In this document: positions 61,343 to 64,000 of the stretch, one piece after another
Numbering within the stretch: position 1 is the first letter of the stretch
How the letters are laid out: each line of letters begins with the position of its first letter
Source of the DNA: Brevibacillus reuszeri
GTDB lineage: Bacteria > Bacillota > Bacilli > Brevibacillales > Brevibacillaceae
NCBI RefSeq assembly: GCF_001187725.1
Contig: NZ_LGIQ01000011.1
Span: forward strand, 656,017-720,016
Direction of reading: 5' to 3'
DNA length: 64,000 nucleotides
Made by a program: the position numbers and the translations under genes
Notes under the pieces: model-generated
Database searches by the model: none
Told to the model about the DNA's origin: nothing
Seen by the model: the letters and a program-made list of their open reading frames with translations, nothing else

Positions 61343-61360
61343 TTTGTGAAAACCCACAAA
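61343..61360. promoter_or_regulatory. Candidate AdeR operator between adeR and ald
   Basis: TTTGTGAAAACCCACAAA has 6-bp arms TTTGTG / CACAAA. It lies about 75 bases upstream of the likely ald start, where an activator would bind, and just after the end of the adjacent regulator gene. Confidence 0.45.
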
Positions 61361-61364
61361 CGAA

Positions 61365-62600
61365 CTACTGTTCCTCATTTAATTTTGCCATTTTCAGCTC
61401 TAAGTAAAGGGAGGCTCGCTGGTTCATATTCTCCAAATCGACCTGCATAATTTCCTCGATACGGCGCAGGCGATAGCTCAACGTATTGATGTGGATATGA
61501 AGACGCTGAGCAGTCACATTGACCTTTCCCGCTGCGTCCAAAAAGGTTTCCAACGTTTCCTGCATGGCTGTCTGATTGTCGCGGTCGTATTGCTTCAACA
61601 GCTCGATCCGCTCATTCTCATAGCCCTGCTCCTCGTCCCACTGCTTGCACTTGAGCAAATACCGATAGATTCCCAGCTCCTGATACCCGTGGATACCGGC
61701 AATTTCTCGCGGGAACAGCTTTTTGATCTTTACGACCTGCAGCGCTTCCTGGTAGCTTTTCACAATCTCCATATACGTTTTGTAGCCTCGTCCATATCCG
61801 GCGATGACTTGCCCTTCACTGACATGCGTCTCCAGCTTGCCCAGCGAATCGGAAAGAAATTGCTCGACCTTGCGAATCAGCACGTTGCTTTTCTCTTTTT
61901 TGGCTTCTGTAAGACCGATCAGCAAAATAATCTGCGAGCCATCCACTACCCAAAACAGCTTGTCACGCATCAAAAGTGGGTACAAATATTGATCCAGCCG
62001 TAGTCCGGCGGCTTCGATGATACAGATCAAATATGAGGGCGGCAGATGCATTTGCAGGCTTTCTGCTTTTTGCCGAATGATTGCCTCACTTTGATGATTG
62101 CCCAGCAGCAGCTCCCACAAAAACTCCTTGCGTCGCTGCTCCTCAGCCTTGCGCTTCCCTTGCCTTTGAATGAGCCGTGAGACAGCCGCTTTTGCCGCTT
62201 GGCGCAAAATTTCATCATCGTCACGGGTAATGGGCCGATTTACTTCCTGTGCCCAAATGTAGCCCAGCACATCGTTTCCACGCCGAATGGCAATCGCGAC
62301 CCTTTTGCCCAGACCAATCTCGTCCTTGGCGGGAATATGCACAGGGTCATCCTGCGTCAGCAGTTCCTGAAACACACCGTCCTTCCACAAACGGGTCAAG
62401 ACCTTTTCCGGCACTCTGCGTCCCATAATCGTCGACCAGCGCGCCTGGTCTGTACTGTCACCATGCGAGCTGTAGGCAATCAATTTGTGGTCGGCATCCT
62501 CCACGGTTATCGGATTCTGCAGCAGGTCTCCGATCACATCTGCTAACTCATCCATATCGGCATCTTGGTATTGCTGAAAATAGTTGGGCGACACTGACAA
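61365..62600 (-). CDS. PucR/CdaR-type activator, AdeR-like
   Basis: A 411-aa regulator. The N-terminal region is GAF-like (ITVEDADHKLIAYSSHGDST to about residue 140), followed by a GGDEF-like middle and a C-terminal PucR helix-turn-helix (AAGKVNVTAQRLHIHINTLS then YRLRRIEEIMQVDL). In B. subtilis, AdeR of this type activates ald, and here the gene lies immediately upstream of ald on the same strand. The start is TTG behind GAGGTGGG; a GTG two codons later is possible. Confidence 0.88.
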   Translation of the reverse strand: MSVSPNYFQQYQDADMDELADVIGDLLQNPITVEDADHKLIAYSSHGDSTDQARWSTIMGRRVPEKVLTRLWKDGVFQELLTQDDPVHIPAKDEIGLGKRVAIAIRRGNDVLGYIWAQEVNRPITRDDDEILRQAAKAAVSRLIQRQGKRKAEEQRRKEFLWELLLGNHQSEAIIRQKAESLQMHLPPSYLICIIEAAGLRLDQYLYPLLMRDKLFWVVDGSQIILLIGLTEAKKEKSNVLIRKVEQFLSDSLGKLETHVSEGQVIAGYGRGYKTYMEIVKSYQEALQVVKIKKLFPREIAGIHGYQELGIYRYLLKCKQWDEEQGYENERIELLKQYDRDNQTAMQETLETFLDAAGKVNVTAQRLHIHINTLSYRLRRIEEIMQVDLENMNQRASLYLELKMAKLNEEQ

Positions 62601-62667
62601 AATCCCACCTCTTTACCGCACTAGAATACATATGGTTCTATTATACAAAAACTTTGCGTTTCATTCT

Positions 62668-63210
62668 TTACTTATAAGCGTTCACACAGAGAAATCGAAC
62701 ACGCTCACAAGTCCGGTTCAACCAATTGTGAGGGGTTGAGGACTCCATATGGATACTATCGCCAGGATGCAAATCATGCTCCTCTTCTCCCAGAAGCAGC
62801 GTGAGCACGCCCTCCAATACATAAACGAATTCTTGTCCCTTGTGCACAAACGGAACGCCTTTGTCTTCGTGCGGCAAAAGCGTCACAAGGATGGGCTCCA
62901 TTCCTGGCATGGCGAGGCTCCCCGACAGATCTTCAAAAAGAAAGGGAAAGTCACTCTTTCTCAGCAAACGCTCATCTTTTCTTCTCACACTGTTTTTGAC
63001 ATGAGCAGAATCTTCCGAAAAAAAGTAGCTCGGACTAACCTCTAGCGCCTCTGATATTTTTTTCAATGATTCCAGCGTAATGGACGATTTGCCCCGTTCT
63101 ACCTGTGACAGGAAGCTGATGGATAGTTCCGTCTTTTCAGATATCTGCTTGAGCGTTTTTTTCCTCCCCATACGGAGAGCTTTTATCATTTTACCTATTG
63201 TAGTTTCCAT
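62668..63210 (-). CDS. XRE-family regulator with cupin domain
   Basis: A 180-aa regulator. The helix-turn-helix is MGRKKTLKQISEKTELSISF then LSQVERGKSSITLESL (about residues 15-50). A cupin sensory domain follows (GVPFVHKGQEFVYVLEGVLT, then LHPGDSIHMESSTPHNWLN). The start at 63210 (METTIGKM) has GAGG 10 bases before it; an ATG 5 codons upstream does not. It is divergent from the OCD-family gene at 63554 and probably controls it. Confidence 0.9.
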   Translation of the reverse strand: METTIGKMIKALRMGRKKTLKQISEKTELSISFLSQVERGKSSITLESLKKISEALEVSPSYFFSEDSAHVKNSVRRKDERLLRKSDFPFLFEDLSGSLAMPGMEPILVTLLPHEDKGVPFVHKGQEFVYVLEGVLTLLLGEEEHDLHPGDSIHMESSTPHNWLNRTCERVRFLCVNAYK

Positions 63211-63281
63211 GTAATTATACCTCATCTGAAAAGGATTAACCCGGCTGCACCGTGCTTTCTAGCGGAATTGCGGGTTCACTT

Positions 63282-63316
63282 ATCCAGATACTAATTAGTA
63301 TAATTCTTATCTGGAT
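63282..63316. promoter_or_regulatory. Nested inverted repeat in the divergent XRE/OCD region
   Basis: ATCCAGATA / TATCTGGAT (63282-63290 / 63308-63316) encloses ACTAATTAGT (63290-63299) and a TATAAT at 63299-63304. It is a likely operator for the XRE-cupin regulator, in the 343-base gap 63211-63553. Confidence 0.5.
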
Positions 63317-63414
63317 TAAAATTATCATACCCTTTGTTTGACAAAGGTGCAAAGCTTCGGAGGCTCTGATTTCTTTTTTCTACAAAGGAATTTCCAGGAA
63401 GAAACCTTTTCCTA

Positions 63415-63443
63415 TTGATACAAATTCCTATACATCTTATAAT
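63415..63443 (+). promoter_or_regulatory. Promoter of the OCD-family gene
   Basis: TTGATA (63415-63420), a 17-base spacer, TATAAT (63438-63443). The transcript would start near 63450, about 104 bases before the gene. Confidence 0.75.
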
Positions 63444-63489
63444 CTTTACTATTATCACCTACAGCAAGAGTTATTTTTTTCCTCAACAA

Positions 63490-63506
63490 TTGAAGTGCCA
63501 CTTCAA
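63490..63506. promoter_or_regulatory. Palindrome downstream of the OCD-family promoter
   Basis: TTGAAGTGCCACTTCAA is a perfect 17-bp palindrome at about +40 to +56 of the predicted transcript, a position suited to repression. Confidence 0.5.
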
Positions 63507-63553
63507 ATACTACGTAACATAGCGAAGCTCTTCCTAGAAAGGATGAATCGAAC

Positions 63554-64000
63554 ATGCTTGTACTCAGCAGAGAGAACATTGAACAAATTTATTCAATGAA
63601 GCAATGCCTGGAGGATGTAGAACACGTTTTTCGTGAACATGTGCAGGGACGCGTCGTTACCCCTGTTCGAACAGCCATCGAGCATCCAAAATACGAGGCT
63701 ACCAGTTTGTTCATGCCTGCCTATCTCGAATCAGATGACTATGTGGCAGTGAAGGTCATCAGCATTTTCCCGCACAATCATGAGCACGGAATCAAGGCGC
63801 TTCAGAGTGTGATTCTGTTGACTGAAGCCAAGACCGGGCAACATGTAGCCATGATGGACGCCAGCTTGCTGACTGTTATGCGCACGGGGGCAAGCAGCGG
63901 TGTTGCAACCAAATACATGGCAAAAGAAGATGCACGTATCTGTGCTGTTCTCGGCTGCGGTGCCCAAGCGATCGGTCAGATTCAGGCTGTCATGGAGGTC
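63554..64000 (+). CDS. Ornithine cyclodeaminase/mu-crystallin family protein (5' part only)
   Basis: The first 149 codons of a gene that continues past the window edge. MDASLLTVMRTGASSGVATK is the family segment with the substrate arginine, and VLGCGAQAIGQIQAV starts the NAD-binding domain. The family includes ornithine cyclodeaminase and several amino-acid/imino-acid reductases (alanine and ketimine types), so the reaction is not fixed. AAAGGATG precedes the ATG. It is divergent from the XRE-cupin regulator. Confidence 0.92.
   Translation, partial: MLVLSRENIEQIYSMKQCLEDVEHVFREHVQGRVVTPVRTAIEHPKYEATSLFMPAYLESDDYVAVKVISIFPHNHEHGIKALQSVILLTEAKTGQHVAMMDASLLTVMRTGASSGVATKYMAKEDARICAVLGCGAQAIGQIQAVMEV

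Noticed and set aside
63282..63316. A promoter formed by TTCACT and TATAAT at 63275-63304 as the main OCD-gene promoter
   Set aside because: The pair is plausible, but the promoter at 63415-63443 has better elements and spacing and lies closer to the gene; the first may be a secondary start.
1..64000. CRISPR arrays, insertion sequences, integrase sites, tRNA or rRNA genes
   Set aside because: No regularly spaced direct repeats, transposase or integrase patterns, or tRNA-like cloverleaf sequences were noticed on reading both strands; a tRNAscan or CRISPR search could confirm.

Overview
The window reads as chromosomal DNA of an endospore-forming member of the Bacillales. A Brevibacillus-like organism (Paenibacillaceae) is the best guess. 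The supporting features are two gerA-type germinant receptor operons, CotF-type coat proteins, a B. subtilis-style fadN-fadA-fadE operon with a FadR-type operator, a T-box ahead of proline genes, strong AGGAGG-type ribosome sites, a TnrA/GlnR box and an S-layer-homology (SLH) protein. No rRNA, tRNA, CRISPR array, insertion sequence or prophage module was seen. The genus assignment is an inference from gene content.

Layout. 0-3 kb: the end of a germinant receptor operon in the order B-A-C. 3-8.8 kb: beta-oxidation genes on the minus strand, with a promoter and two palindromic operators. 9-14.2 kb: an SLH protein, a two-gene ABC exporter, a small cytosolic protein and a lipoprotein. 14.2-17.8 kb: T-box-controlled proB-proA-proC. 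17.9-20 kb: a P-loop/Asp23-like protein, two coat-like proteins and YbaK. 20.2-29.3 kb: an island of glycosyltransferases, methyltransferases, a tandem family of small paralogous helical proteins (plus a decayed copy) and a metallo-beta-lactamase-fold protein with an altered metal motif. 29.5-43.5 kb: mostly housekeeping and accessory genes (APH-like kinase, hydrolase, cation efflux, MocR/LysE pair, Pit phosphate transporter, PadR operon, cupredoxin-like protein, MFS transporter, ispH, ketopantoate reductase-like protein). 43.5-51 kb: a GSI-beta-type glutamine synthetase with a GlnR/TnrA box, a LuxR-type regulator with a divergent amidase, an ANT(4')-like aminoglycoside nucleotidyltransferase, a MazG-like protein and a chemoreceptor. 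51.3-51.9 kb: two genes below 60 codons, one resembling a holin-like type I toxin. 52-55 kb: a cobalamin riboswitch ahead of a cobalt ECF transporter. 55.1-56.2 kb: class 2 pyrD. 56.4-60 kb: a second B-A-C germinant receptor operon. 60.1-64 kb: alanine dehydrogenase with an AdeR-like activator, an XRE-cupin regulator and the start of an ornithine-cyclodeaminase-family gene.

The best candidate for an undescribed system is the 20.2-29.3 kb island. Three intact and one truncated copies of a small protein family (core pattern SIALEE...H..NAE..EKI, then a helix ending in KKEMLLQFKLE) sit among three GT2-type glycosyltransferases and two SAM-methyltransferase-like proteins. Sigma-E-like promoters lie in front of two of the copies, and coat genes are close by. 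The inference is a mother-cell-expressed spore-surface protein family with its own glycan assembly and modification enzymes. The sequence does not prove this.
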